Positions 17,461-25,935 of a stretch of 43,092 bases of DNA are shown in pieces; the stretch's first letter is position 1, and each line of letters begins with the position of its first letter. The stretch covers positions 1-43,092 of the forward strand of contig JAFTCL010000054.1 in assembly GCA_017454745.1 (NCBI GenBank), given 5' to 3'. The DNA comes from Kiritimatiellia bacterium (GTDB lineage: Bacteria > Verrucomicrobiota > Kiritimatiellia > RFP12 > UBA1067). The notes beneath the pieces were generated by a model. That model did no database searches. It was not told the DNA's origin and worked only from the letters and a program-made list of their open reading frames with translations. The position numbers and the translations under genes were made by a program.

Positions 17461-17499
17461 AATGAAGAATTGGGAATGGAGAGAGAAGAATGAAGAATT
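17461..17499. repeat. Direct repeat AATGAAGAATT
   Basis: The 11-base sequence AATGAAGAATT occurs at 17461-17471 and 17489-17499, with a related GGGAATGGAGAGAGAAG spacer. The second copy overlaps the stop codon of the minus-strand fusion gene. It may mark a deletion or insertion junction at the edge of the IS scar. Confidence 0.55.
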
Positions 17500-19192
17500 A
17501 GGGGATTGGGGGAAGCGGTGGGTGATTTTTGCTGGGTATTTTCAGCCTTAGGGAATAAAGCCTCTCGTCATCGCTGCTGTTGCCGTCGGAAATCATCAAC
17601 AGGGTTTTGTCTCCGTTGTTTAGTTGCGGGCCTAGACAGATGCCCTCGTAGTTGGCGCTACCGGTGTCGGCACCGAAGAGCAGTTTTTTGGCGATTGGTT
17701 TGCGGGGATTGAATTTGTAAGTCCCGGTGGGGCGGACCGCGTATATGCGTGAGCGGTAAGACGGGGTGACGCCCTTTAAACTTAACTCACGTTCCAAAAC
17801 CAGTAAGGTGCGGTTGTCAATCGCGCACAAATCAGAAACTCCCGAACGGTTGCGTTTGGTCGGCATTCCGTCAATGGAGTCGGTCATATATGCCCATTCG
17901 CTGTCAAATTGCCATGTGCCGTATTTATTTTTGACGAAGCGCACCAGTCGGACGACGGTTCCCCGTTCATTGGTGGAAAGCTCGCCGTCGGTTTTCAGCG
18001 CTTCTTCGTTGGCGGTCCACAGGAAAAGACCATCGGGGCTGATGCTCAAAGATTCCATCCCGCGGTTGCTGCGGTGTTTTTTCATGGATTTAGGAATTTC
18101 CAAATGCCCAAGCACTTCGCCGGTTTGAGGGTGGATTTTGCTAATGGTTTGCGTTTTTTCGTCAGCCATTAAAATGACACCGGTGTTTTTGTCCCATGCG
18201 ATTGCCTCGCAATCTCCGGCGATGGGAAGGTTGCCGATTACTCGGCAGGAGTTGATATATCCTGAATCCGGGTCTTGCATGATTTCAAGTTTCCAGATCC
18301 CGGTTCCGTCGTCGCATGCCGTGAGGTAGGTGTTTTCGCCGATGCAGACGATACCGCTCAATTCCTCCGGTTTTTGCGGGCGCGCGGTTTCGCCGATTGC
18401 CGTAATTTCAGGCAGACCGCAGGTGTTCATGTCTTTTGGAATTATGGGGAGGGCGGCGGAAAACACGGACGCGATGGTTAAGGCGCTGGCGGTTACCGCC
18501 ACGGCAAGCAATAACCATAACGCGGTGCGGCGCGATTTTTTAGTCCAGTGCGACCATGGCGCGGCGCCGGCGGCGGAAAATCCGGCGGCCAGCCGCCCGA
18601 TGCCGCATTCCAGGCAGGCACTGATCCGATGATGGCCCTGCCGCAGCGAATCCTTGTAACCGTGCGAACGGCACAGCATGATGTTGATGGGTTTTAAATC
18701 GTCGTATCCGTTGTCGCGCAGATTTTGCTCCAGCTGTTTCATCCGGCTGGTCCGGTCAACACCCTTGCGCGGCTGGGGATTGTCCAAGGTGCGGATTGCC
18801 CGCTCCAATCCCATTTCACGGATGTCGGACGGCGAGAGATGGTAGATGTTTGAGCTGTGGTAGCGGTAGGGGTTGCGCAAAACCCGGATGATGGTTTTTG
18901 GCCAGTTCCACGGCGGGATGGCCGGCTCGAACACCACGCGAACCATAATTTTGGGGCTTGCCGCGTATTTAATTTTTTCCCGTCCCCGCAGTAGGACGTC
19001 GGGACGGTTTTTACGGATGAACAGGATTACCGGGTCGGGTGGCAGATCGGCATCGCGGATCGCCGGGCCGTCGTAATCCGGCAAAACGACCAGTTCGCCG
19101 CATTCCAGCGGGTAACAGTGCGAAGACCATCCCAGAAAACGGGATTTGGTTTTAGCGCGTACCGGTTTGTCGGGTGTTTTTGCCATTGTCAT
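17498..19192 (-). CDS. ParB/Srx-like domain - TM - phytase-like propeller fusion
   Basis: The 564-residue product has three parts. Residues about 80-200 resemble the ParB/sulfiredoxin fold: a helix RMKQLEQNLRDNGYDDLKPI, then DSLRQGHHRISACLECGI, whose GHHR matches the nucleotide-binding box of that superfamily. Residues 224-247 form one membrane segment (ALWLLLAVAVTASALTIASV). Residues about 270-555 resemble the esterase-like/phytase-like propeller domain: EELSGIVCIGENTYLTACDD, then GDCEAIAWD, RGMESLSISPDG, TLLVLEREL and ANYEGICLG. With no cleavable signal, the ParB-like part is likely cytoplasmic and the propeller periplasmic. The start (MTMAK) overlaps the preceding stop by four bases (ATGA); a second ATG is six bases inside. 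It is last in the GH127-dap-folK run. The basic N-terminus (KTPDKPVRAKTKSR) is compatible with inside orientation. Function is unknown. Confidence 0.65.
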   Translation of the reverse strand: MTMAKTPDKPVRAKTKSRFLGWSSHCYPLECGELVVLPDYDGPAIRDADLPPDPVILFIRKNRPDVLLRGREKIKYAASPKIMVRVVFEPAIPPWNWPKTIIRVLRNPYRYHSSNIYHLSPSDIREMGLERAIRTLDNPQPRKGVDRTSRMKQLEQNLRDNGYDDLKPINIMLCRSHGYKDSLRQGHHRISACLECGIGRLAAGFSAAGAAPWSHWTKKSRRTALWLLLAVAVTASALTIASVFSAALPIIPKDMNTCGLPEITAIGETARPQKPEELSGIVCIGENTYLTACDDGTGIWKLEIMQDPDSGYINSCRVIGNLPIAGDCEAIAWDKNTGVILMADEKTQTISKIHPQTGEVLGHLEIPKSMKKHRSNRGMESLSISPDGLFLWTANEEALKTDGELSTNERGTVVRLVRFVKNKYGTWQFDSEWAYMTDSIDGMPTKRNRSGVSDLCAIDNRTLLVLERELSLKGVTPSYRSRIYAVRPTGTYKFNPRKPIAKKLLFGADTGSANYEGICLGPQLNNGDKTLLMISDGNSSDDERLYSLRLKIPSKNHPPLPPIP

Positions 19193-21573
19193 TCAAAGTA
19201 ACGGTAAAGGAATCTTCCATCCGGTGCCGCGTCACCGTGCAGGTAGAAATCGAGCATACCGTCGGCGTTGTCCCAAATGGTATTGTCCGCCCACTTGAAA
19301 TGCAAATCGATTTTCCGGCCTTGCAGCCCGAGGGTCTTGCGGGGAATGGTGACGGAAAGGGTTTTGCCGTCAAGCCGCATCGGCACTTCAAAGCGGTGGC
19401 CTTGGTCGTCCTCCAGCACTGCGGTGCGGTCGTCGGGCGGCGGCGTAACGTTCACCGCGTATTTGAAACCGTGCCAATCGCGGTTCGTTACCGTGGTGCC
19501 GGGCAGCGCGATGAACAACCGCATCCAGTTGGGATCGGTGCGCGGGGTGATGGCATCCGCGCAATGGACGAAGAATGTGATGTCGGTGTCGGTGTGTTCG
19601 ACCTCGCACGACTCAATGTCGTTGCGCCCGCTGCGGTCGGTGTAACGGATGTTACCATAGCCTACCGCGTCGCGGGGAAGGGTGTCATGCACGGCATCCA
19701 GAAAAACCGGGTGTTCCGTTGCGCGGCGCTGCGGGCGAGCGCCTTTGAAACGGCGGACCTCCTCCACCAGCAGGCAATAGAAGGTGTCCTTGAGTATGCC
19801 GGCGGAGGGTTCAAGGTCGCGGCTGAATTCCGGGGCGTACTGGTCGGGAAACGCGGTTTTGGTGCCCATCCATTCCGTGAACATTCCGGCGGTCCACTCG
19901 TTCCAGCCGGTGATGAATAGGTAGTCTGGATCAATCTTTCTGGCCCAAGCCATTTGCTGGGAGAAATTGTCGCCCCACATAAAGCGGTTGGGCTCGTTTT
20001 TTCTCGGATTGCGGTCCGGTGCGAACCGCAGCCGTTCGCCGGGTTTAAGTTCCGCTGCCGACGGTCCCATGTAGGCGCGGCCGAAAACGTTGATGTCGTT
20101 CATCGCCGCCAGCCCCGCGCGGCCGTCGCGCCCTTTCCAAGTGTGGTTCTGCGCCACTCCAGCGCCGCACATTTCAAAGCCGCCGCCGGATTTTTGCACG
20201 TAGCCGTGCTGGGGGAAGACCTCCAGCCAGCACCACTCGTTGGGCGCCGAGGGGCCGACCGCATACGCCGCCTGCAACGGACGGAAGGTGAAGAAACGCA
20301 GTATCTCGTCGAAGTCTTTGCGGTCGGCTTCGGGGCGTTTCGGGTCGAGTGACGCCTGATAGATGACAATCGGGTTGGCGTGCACCAGCGGACGCCCGTT
20401 CCAGTAATGCCACAGATCGCGGTATTTGCCCGGACGGTAGATATCGCGGTAGATTTGGAGCAGGCTCACGCATTGCACCGGCTGGTGCCAGAACGGCAGC
20501 ATGTAGGTGAATTGCGGAGTGCGCAGCCCGTCCCGGCGCATTGCGCTCCAAGTCTCCAGCAACGCCCAGGTGGAGTCCATCCATGTGAAGCTGCCGTTGG
20601 TGGCGTCGAACACCGCCACATCGATTCCGGCCGCGTTGAGGAGTTGGGCGTGGCGGCGCAACACCCATTTGTCGGTGGTTTGGTAGTAGCCGAAGAGCGG
20701 TTTGTCCCAATGATGGCGGTGTCCGAACACACCCCAGCCGGGGTCTTCTGGATGTTGCGCGAGACTGGGTTTGGCCGCCAACAGTTCCGCGTTGTTGCGG
20801 GGCGGGTTGATGACCCCGTTACCCTCGTGCCATGTCCAGTAAAAAATCCCGACCTCTTTCCGACGCGGCGGGCGCGGGGCGGGGGTAAGCGCCCGGCCCA
20901 AGTCGTCAATCGCGTCCCAGGTGTCGGCGAACAAATCACGCTCGCGGAATTTGATGCCCGGCAACAGTTTGCCGTCCGTTCCGGAGACACCATCCGTCGG
21001 TTCCGGGCAGGTTTTCTCGCCGGTCAATTTTTCGTACAGCGCCAAATCCCCGGAGAACGGTTCCTTGGCGTCGGTGAATACTATCGCCAGCTCCAAGGTT
21101 CCATCGATCGGTTTCCCGCAGAAAAAGGACGCCGTCTGGGGATTGGTCGCGGAATTAGATTCCCACACCCCGACTTTTTCCTCCGGGTCGCTCAGCTCGG
21201 CGTAATACGTTCCGGGCGGCAACGGGGTGAACTCCAGCGCCAGTTTTTCGTTGTCGCGGAAATTAACGAACCGATTCGAAGCTAATTTGCCGCTTTGGCG
21301 GGAATGCTCCACCGAACCTTGCCAGCGGTATAGCGTGAAGGTCAACGAACCGATACTGTTATTGTAACTTGGGCAAATAAGTTTTACCGAGATAAAAGGC
21401 GATGTCGCGTTGAAGCGAATCCCGGCGGTTGCGCCGGTCGTGATTTCGAGCGGGGAATGGTTGCCGCCGGGGGTGTATTGGAGCAGTTCCGCTTGGAACC
21501 GGGTCTCGCCGCAAAATGAGACCGACGCCAGGAATATCGAAAGACCGGTTATGTTGAGACTTTGTTTCGTCAT
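19189..21573 (-). CDS. Secreted GH99/GH71-like barrel enzyme
   Basis: The 794-residue product starts with a short signal peptide (to about residue 21). Residues about 22-190 are a beta-sandwich-like domain. Residues about 235-600 form a barrel of the GH99/GH71/WbsX group: EVGIFYWTWHEGNG, the DVAVFDATNG strand, and the hallmark DYLFITGWNEWTAG near the end of the barrel. Residues about 620-794 look like a DOMON/CBM9-type binding module (NIRYTDRSGRNDIESCEVEH and DITFFVHCADAI). It is probably a polysaccharide-active enzyme acting outside the membrane; the substrate is unknown. Its ATG overlaps the folK stop by four bases, and its own TGA overlaps the next start by four bases. No separate ribosome site is evident, so coupling is likely. 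Confidence 0.72.
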   Translation of the reverse strand: MTKQSLNITGLSIFLASVSFCGETRFQAELLQYTPGGNHSPLEITTGATAGIRFNATSPFISVKLICPSYNNSIGSLTFTLYRWQGSVEHSRQSGKLASNRFVNFRDNEKLALEFTPLPPGTYYAELSDPEEKVGVWESNSATNPQTASFFCGKPIDGTLELAIVFTDAKEPFSGDLALYEKLTGEKTCPEPTDGVSGTDGKLLPGIKFRERDLFADTWDAIDDLGRALTPAPRPPRRKEVGIFYWTWHEGNGVINPPRNNAELLAAKPSLAQHPEDPGWGVFGHRHHWDKPLFGYYQTTDKWVLRRHAQLLNAAGIDVAVFDATNGSFTWMDSTWALLETWSAMRRDGLRTPQFTYMLPFWHQPVQCVSLLQIYRDIYRPGKYRDLWHYWNGRPLVHANPIVIYQASLDPKRPEADRKDFDEILRFFTFRPLQAAYAVGPSAPNEWCWLEVFPQHGYVQKSGGGFEMCGAGVAQNHTWKGRDGRAGLAAMNDINVFGRAYMGPSAAELKPGERLRFAPDRNPRKNEPNRFMWGDNFSQQMAWARKIDPDYLFITGWNEWTAGMFTEWMGTKTAFPDQYAPEFSRDLEPSAGILKDTFYCLLVEEVRRFKGARPQRRATEHPVFLDAVHDTLPRDAVGYGNIRYTDRSGRNDIESCEVEHTDTDITFFVHCADAITPRTDPNWMRLFIALPGTTVTNRDWHGFKYAVNVTPPPDDRTAVLEDDQGHRFEVPMRLDGKTLSVTIPRKTLGLQGRKIDLHFKWADNTIWDNADGMLDFYLHGDAAPDGRFLYRYFE

Positions 21574-22055
21574 GCCGAAGTACCTTTGATTTTTTCCAGC
21601 AACTGCGTCACGGTGACATCGGGTTCGTCCGGGAAACGAAAATCGGGTGCGATTTGCGCGAGCGGTTCCAGCACGAAAACCCGTTGTTTGGCGCGGGGGT
21701 GCGGCAGGGTTAATTCGGGGTCGGAAGAGATCAGCCCGCCGAAGGTTATGATATCCACGTCCAGCGTGCGCGGTGAATTTCGCACTGGGCCGCGTTTACG
21801 CCCCGCCTCGTCCTCGATACGGTGGACCAGCCGGGAGAAAGCGGCGGCATCCAAGCCGGTTTCCACCATCAGCACCTGATTGAGGAATTTGCGGTTTTTA
21901 AACTGCTCCGGAACTCCGACCGGATCGGTCTCGAAAATGCCGGAGCGTTTGACAATCCGCACTTCGGGGGCGGCCGACAAACGGTCAGCGGCGAATGCCA
22001 GCCAGTCTTGGCGTTCGCCGAGGTTGCTTCCAAGCGCTATTACTGCGGCGGTCAT
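21570..22055 (-). CDS. folK: 6-hydroxymethyl-7,8-dihydropterin pyrophosphokinase
   Basis: FolK transfers pyrophosphate from ATP to hydroxymethyl-dihydropterin in folate synthesis. The 161-residue length is normal. The N-terminal AVIALGSNLGERQDWL, the FKNRKFLNQVLMVET segment, and the signature GPVRNSPRTLDVDIITFGG with its metal-binding aspartates are all present, as is LTLPHPRAKQRVFVLEPL. It is cytoplasmic. It overlaps dapB upstream and the GH99-like gene downstream by four bases each, so it is translationally tied to both. folP and folB are not in the window. Confidence 0.95.
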   Translation of the reverse strand: MTAAVIALGSNLGERQDWLAFAADRLSAAPEVRIVKRSGIFETDPVGVPEQFKNRKFLNQVLMVETGLDAAAFSRLVHRIEDEAGRKRGPVRNSPRTLDVDIITFGGLISSDPELTLPHPRAKQRVFVLEPLAQIAPDFRFPDEPDVTVTQLLEKIKGTSA

Positions 22056-22837
22056 TCAAAGCCCAGCACGTGGCGCATGGTGTAGATGCCGGGCTGTTTG
22101 CCTCCGACCCACAACGCGCCGCGAATCGCGCCTTTGGCGAACACCTCGCGGCTGGATGCCTTGTGGGTGATCTCGATCCGCTCCTCGTCCGCGATGAAGT
22201 GCACGGTGTGGTCGCCCACGACCGAGCCGCCGCGCAGGGCGTGGATGCCGATTTCGCCGTATGGACGTTCGCCGACAATCCCCTGACGGCCGTAGCAAGC
22301 CACATCGTCAAGCGAAACCTTCCGTCCGGACGCCGCCGCTTGGGCGAGGCCGATGGCGGTTCCGCTTGGGGCGTCCTTTTTCAGTCGGTGGTGGGTCTCA
22401 ACGATTTCGATGTCGTATTCCGGACCGAGGATTTCGGCGGAGCGGCGCACCAGTTCTAGCAAGAGGTTTACGCCCAGACTCATGTTGGGCGCCCAGATGA
22501 CGGGGATGGCCTTGGCCGCGGCGTGTACCGCCTCCTGCTCTTCCGGGGTAAGCCCGGTGGTGCCAAGAACGTATCCCTGGCCGTTGGCCGCTGCGTTGGA
22601 GAGGTTGTTCGGGACGCAAGAGTGGAAGGTGAAGTCAATCACCACTTCGGCCCCGGCGGGCCATTGGCTGGAATAGGTCAGTCCGGCCGGAACGCCCGGA
22701 ACCGCTACCGCTGCGCCGAGCAAAGGATGGTCGGGCCGTTCCACGGCGGCAACCACCTCGCAGCCTTCGGTTTTCGCGGCGGTGCTGAGTAGAAACTGCC
22801 CCATTCGTCCGGCGGCCCCAAGAATAGCGATCTTCAT
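22052..22837 (-). CDS. dapB: 4-hydroxy-tetrahydrodipicolinate reductase
   Basis: DapB reduces the product of DapA in the diaminopimelate/lysine pathway. The 261-residue protein starts with the Rossmann motif MKIAILGAAGRMGQFL and carries VVIDFTFHSCVPNN, GTTGLTPEEQEAV and the catalytic-domain signature EIVETHHRLKKDAPSGTA. The E(I)xHGLRGG-like segment IGIHALRGGSVVGDHTVHF is present. The ATG has a GGAG site and lies 12 bases downstream of the dapA stop. Its TGA overlaps the folK start. All catalytic features appear intact. Confidence 0.97.
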   Translation of the reverse strand: MKIAILGAAGRMGQFLLSTAAKTEGCEVVAAVERPDHPLLGAAVAVPGVPAGLTYSSQWPAGAEVVIDFTFHSCVPNNLSNAAANGQGYVLGTTGLTPEEQEAVHAAAKAIPVIWAPNMSLGVNLLLELVRRSAEILGPEYDIEIVETHHRLKKDAPSGTAIGLAQAAASGRKVSLDDVACYGRQGIVGERPYGEIGIHALRGGSVVGDHTVHFIADEERIEITHKASSREVFAKGAIRGALWVGGKQPGIYTMRHVLGFE

Positions 22838-22849
22838 GTGCTGCTCCGG

Positions 22850-23716
22850 TTAGATAAGATTTAACGCCTTCATGGTTTTGGTGAGCTGGGCGGTTACCGC
22901 CTCCGACGGCTCGCACAGCGGCAGACGGAACACCGGCTGGATCCGCTTCATCAGCGCCAACCCGATTTTGGCGGGGATAGGGTTGGTGTCGATAAACAAA
23001 TCGTGGAACAGCTGGTACAGTTTCCGGTGCTGTTCGCGGGCGGCGGGCATATCCCCGACGAGCGCGGTACGAATAAAGTCGGACATCGTTTTCGGGATCA
23101 GGTTGGACGCCACGCTGATAACGCCACTGGCCCCGACGCTGATCATCGGGAGAGCCAGCGAATCATCGCCGGAAAGCACTGTCAGATCGCAGAGATTGCG
23201 GATGGCGCTTACGCGCTCCACGCTGCCCGCCGCCTCTTTGATGGCGGCGATCATCGGGTTGGCAGACAACCGGGCCACCACGTCCAGCGGAATCTCCTTG
23301 CCGGAGCGGCCGGGCACGTTGTAAAGCACCACCGGAACGCCGAGTTCGGCGACTTTTGAAAAGTGGCGGTACAGCCCTTCCGCGTTGGGCTTGTTGTAGT
23401 ACGGGGTGACCTGAAGCGTGGCGTCAACCCCCAGCTCTTTCGCTTCGGCGGTGAATTCGAGCGCCTCGGCGGTGGAGTTGGAGCCGGTGCCGGCAATAAT
23501 TTTGACCCGGCCGGCGGCGGTCTCAACCGTTGCCTTGATTACCTCCAAATGCTCTTTCGGGGTAAGGGTAGGGGACTCGCCGGTGGTTCCGACCGGTGAG
23601 ATGCCTTCGACCCCGTTTTCGACCTGCCATTCGACCAGATCGTTCAACGCCTTGAAATCCACCGTTCCGTCCTGGTTGAACGGGGTGATTAATGCGGTAA
23701 AAGTGCCGGAAAGCAT
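22850..23716 (-). CDS. dapA: 4-hydroxy-tetrahydrodipicolinate synthase
   Basis: DapA condenses pyruvate with aspartate semialdehyde in the first committed step to diaminopimelate and lysine. The 288-residue length is typical. The first-barrel motif GVEGISPVGTTGESPTL, the tyrosine-containing VVLYNVPGRSG and the Schiff-base lysine in MIAAIKEAAGSVERV are all present. It is cytoplasmic. The start has an AAGGAG site and lies 21 bases after the GH127 stop, so the two genes probably share a transcript. I see no lysine riboswitch upstream; the whole 227-base gap before GH127 lacks the expected multi-helix leader. Confidence 0.97.
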   Translation of the reverse strand: MLSGTFTALITPFNQDGTVDFKALNDLVEWQVENGVEGISPVGTTGESPTLTPKEHLEVIKATVETAAGRVKIIAGTGSNSTAEALEFTAEAKELGVDATLQVTPYYNKPNAEGLYRHFSKVAELGVPVVLYNVPGRSGKEIPLDVVARLSANPMIAAIKEAAGSVERVSAIRNLCDLTVLSGDDSLALPMISVGASGVISVASNLIPKTMSDFIRTALVGDMPAAREQHRKLYQLFHDLFIDTNPIPAKIGLALMKRIQPVFRLPLCEPSEAVTAQLTKTMKALNLI

Positions 23717-23737
23717 AATGTTAACTCCTTGTTGTTT

Positions 23738-25708
23738 TTACATGGTCAACCATGGGAAGAGGGTGACTCGGATTTGGGTGCTGCCCATTGGCACGAGGGT
23801 GACGGTTTCGACCGGCCCGATGCCTTGGCCCTTGATCGGGCTGGGGGGTGGATCGACCGCGCGCCCGGGAAGGTCGGTGCGGAAGTTGCCCCAGTCGCAT
23901 TCGCCGGTGCGGACAGCCTTTACCCGCAGGCAGATTGGCGCATGGTCGGGGTCGAAGGGTTGGGCGTCCACGGTCGCGGAAGTCTGCACTTCGGCGTCGA
24001 TGGTGTCGGGCGTACGCATACAGAGCGCGTAGTTCCACGGTCCGCCGGGGGTGATCTCTCGGGTGGCATACCCGTTGCCCCAATCCTTGGTTACGGTGTA
24101 CTTGGGATTGGCAATTTTGAGCGAATAAATGAGCGGGCCGCGCTGGACCGCCACGGAGTTGAAGATCCAGTGCGAACACTCGATGCGCATCGGGAGTTTA
24201 AGGGTCACGGTGTCGCCGACCTTCCAACCGCGCTCAAGCTTGTAGAACGTGCCGGGCGCGGCGGCTTTGGCGGAACCGCCGTTCAGCGCCACGGTGGCGC
24301 CTTCGCACCATTCCGGGATGCGCATCAGAAGCGGGAATTTAGCCTCGCCGTCCAGAACTTTAAAAGTCACGGTATCGTAGAAGGGGTAGTCGGTTTGTTC
24401 CAGAATCTTTACCGTCTGGCCCTTCTTGCCCACGGGGTAGGTCACGGTGTTCGGCCCGTAGGCGATTGCCGCCAAACCCTTGTCGGGGGTAGCCATCCAC
24501 ATCGACTGGACGAACTTCGGCCACGCGAAATGGTAGTTGCTGCGGCAACAGCCGTAACCGGGTTCCGGGCTGGGGCAGATGGCGTTATTGTCGCGGTTGC
24601 AGACGAAACCGAGATTCTTGTTGACGCATTGCGGCTGGTTGAGTAGCGTGTAGTAGCGCAATCCCTTGCCGTCGGTGGTGAGCTGGCCGGGAAGGGTGTT
24701 GTAGGCGATTCTTTCCATCTGGTCGGCGATGGACACGTCGCCCAGAATACTCATCGCGGTGAACGCGCTGAGGATGCGTTCCGCGACCGCGCACAACTCC
24801 GTTCCCTCGGTGGAGCTGCGGTTGGTGAGCGGTTCGGTACCGTTAACCATGCCGTCCACACGGCCGCATTTCTGCATTGCCCAACTGTCGCCGCGGGTGG
24901 CGTTGTCATATCCGGTGCGCTCCAGCGGGTCGCGGGTGACGCGCCACTTCAACGCCGGGGTCTTCATGCCCTGGTTGAAGTTGACGATATGTTTCTGGTA
25001 GCAGCGGTCGTTCTGGTAGTTGGTCGCGTAGCGGTCGATGCTGGCATACCATCCGGCCCAGTCCGCAGTCTGCTCGCAAAGGATCTTGGCCAGTTCCATC
25101 AGTTTGGGGTCGTGGTTGCGCTCGTAAAGCCACAGCACGATCTCCAGATTGTCGCCGCCTCGGGAGGCAGCCCAGTTGGAGTCCTTCAGCAGAGGATGGC
25201 CGGGCAGGGCGTGGAGTTGGAATTCGAAGTAGCGGGCTAGGAAACGCTCAATCCGTTCGTCGCCGGTGACCTCGAATACGTCGCGCATAAAGTGCAGCAC
25301 GATCATGTTGGCCCACCAGTTGTTCGAGCGCGGGCCGAAATCGCCGTTGGGGCGCTGGCTCTTGAGCATGCTCTCCACCCAGTTGCCGGCTTTGGCCTTC
25401 AACTCCGCGTCGTCGATGACGTAGGCGAGGGCGATCATACCCTTGGCGTAATACGGGCCGCGTTCCCAGGCGAACTGTCCGCCGACCGATTTCCCGGTCA
25501 GCCAGTCACTTTTGCCGATGTCGTCGAAAATTTCGTCCGCCTTGCCGGTCAGTCCCTTCGCCTGCAATTCCAGCTGGTTCCGCAGCCAGGTTTCCGGACG
25601 CACCGCACCCAGCGGAAGGCGCTGGAAAGCCTGCGGGGCCAGTTCGGCGGTAGCGGCGGAAAGCGTTCCGGCGCTTAAAGCCAACATTCCGGTAATTAGT
25701 TTATTCAT
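23738..25708 (-). CDS. GH127-type beta-L-arabinofuranosidase, secreted
   Basis: The 656-residue product has a signal peptide (MNKLITGMLALSAGTLSAATA) and matches the DUF1680/GH127 (alpha/alpha)6-barrel family. The zinc and nucleophile set is complete: E304 and C306 in STEGTELCAVAE, and C387-C388 in PGYGCCRSNYH, the first of the pair being the cysteine nucleophile in characterised members. The early RGGDNLEIVLWLYER segment and the C-terminal beta domain (FPLLMRIPEWCEGATVALNG) also fit. It probably removes beta-linked arabinofuranose from arabinans or glycoproteins; GH146 is a close alternative. It has a GAGG site, is first in the six-gene run and follows a good promoter with a palindrome. Confidence 0.9.
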   Translation of the reverse strand: MNKLITGMLALSAGTLSAATAELAPQAFQRLPLGAVRPETWLRNQLELQAKGLTGKADEIFDDIGKSDWLTGKSVGGQFAWERGPYYAKGMIALAYVIDDAELKAKAGNWVESMLKSQRPNGDFGPRSNNWWANMIVLHFMRDVFEVTGDERIERFLARYFEFQLHALPGHPLLKDSNWAASRGGDNLEIVLWLYERNHDPKLMELAKILCEQTADWAGWYASIDRYATNYQNDRCYQKHIVNFNQGMKTPALKWRVTRDPLERTGYDNATRGDSWAMQKCGRVDGMVNGTEPLTNRSSTEGTELCAVAERILSAFTAMSILGDVSIADQMERIAYNTLPGQLTTDGKGLRYYTLLNQPQCVNKNLGFVCNRDNNAICPSPEPGYGCCRSNYHFAWPKFVQSMWMATPDKGLAAIAYGPNTVTYPVGKKGQTVKILEQTDYPFYDTVTFKVLDGEAKFPLLMRIPEWCEGATVALNGGSAKAAAPGTFYKLERGWKVGDTVTLKLPMRIECSHWIFNSVAVQRGPLIYSLKIANPKYTVTKDWGNGYATREITPGGPWNYALCMRTPDTIDAEVQTSATVDAQPFDPDHAPICLRVKAVRTGECDWGNFRTDLPGRAVDPPPSPIKGQGIGPVETVTLVPMGSTQIRVTLFPWLTM

Positions 25709-25780
25709 GGGTTTCCTCGAAAACGTTACCTCGAAAAATGAAAACGGCGGATCTCCCGCGCCCCCAAAAAAACAATAAAA

Positions 25781-25809
25781 ATATTAGCAAATTTGCGTCG
25801 GCAAGGCAA
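25781..25809 (-). promoter_or_regulatory. Promoter for the GH127-dapA-dapB-folK run
   Basis: On the minus strand TTGCCT (25804-25809) and TAATAT (25781-25786) are 17 bases apart, a near-ideal sigma-70 arrangement. The predicted start is near 25774, giving a leader of about 65 bases. A palindrome sits inside the spacer. Confidence 0.6.
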
Positions 25810-25819
25810 TGCGCAAATT
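25787..25819. promoter_or_regulatory. Candidate operator palindrome in the GH127 promoter
   Basis: GCAAATTTGC (25787-25796) is a perfect 10-bp palindrome lying between the -10 and -35 boxes. Its left arm is repeated in inverted form at 25812-25819 (AATTTGCG versus CGCAAATT, 14-base loop), so the two sites bracket the -35 box. The geometry fits a repressor, but no regulator gene is present in the window. Confidence 0.45.
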
Positions 25820-25877
25820 GAACGTAGGCTAAAAAAGGTGTGATTTTCGGGCGTTGTTTTTTTCCTTAACCGCGCTA

Positions 25878-25906
25878 TTGACTTTGGCGCGGCATTATAA
25901 TAAAAT
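25878..25906 (+). promoter_or_regulatory. Promoter for efp
   Basis: TTGACT (25878-25883) and TAAAAT (25901-25906) are 17 bases apart; a perfect TATAAT also overlaps at 25896 but with poor spacing. The start is predicted near 25913, giving a 23-base leader with a GAGG ribosome site. Confidence 0.65.
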
Positions 25907-25935
25907 TTGTCTTTCTTTCAACGAGTGAGGTATTC

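Noticed and set aside
25709..25780. A lysine riboswitch upstream of the GH127-dapA-dapB run
   Set aside because: The leader is about 65 bases, much too short for the lysine aptamer, and none of its conserved blocks is seen.
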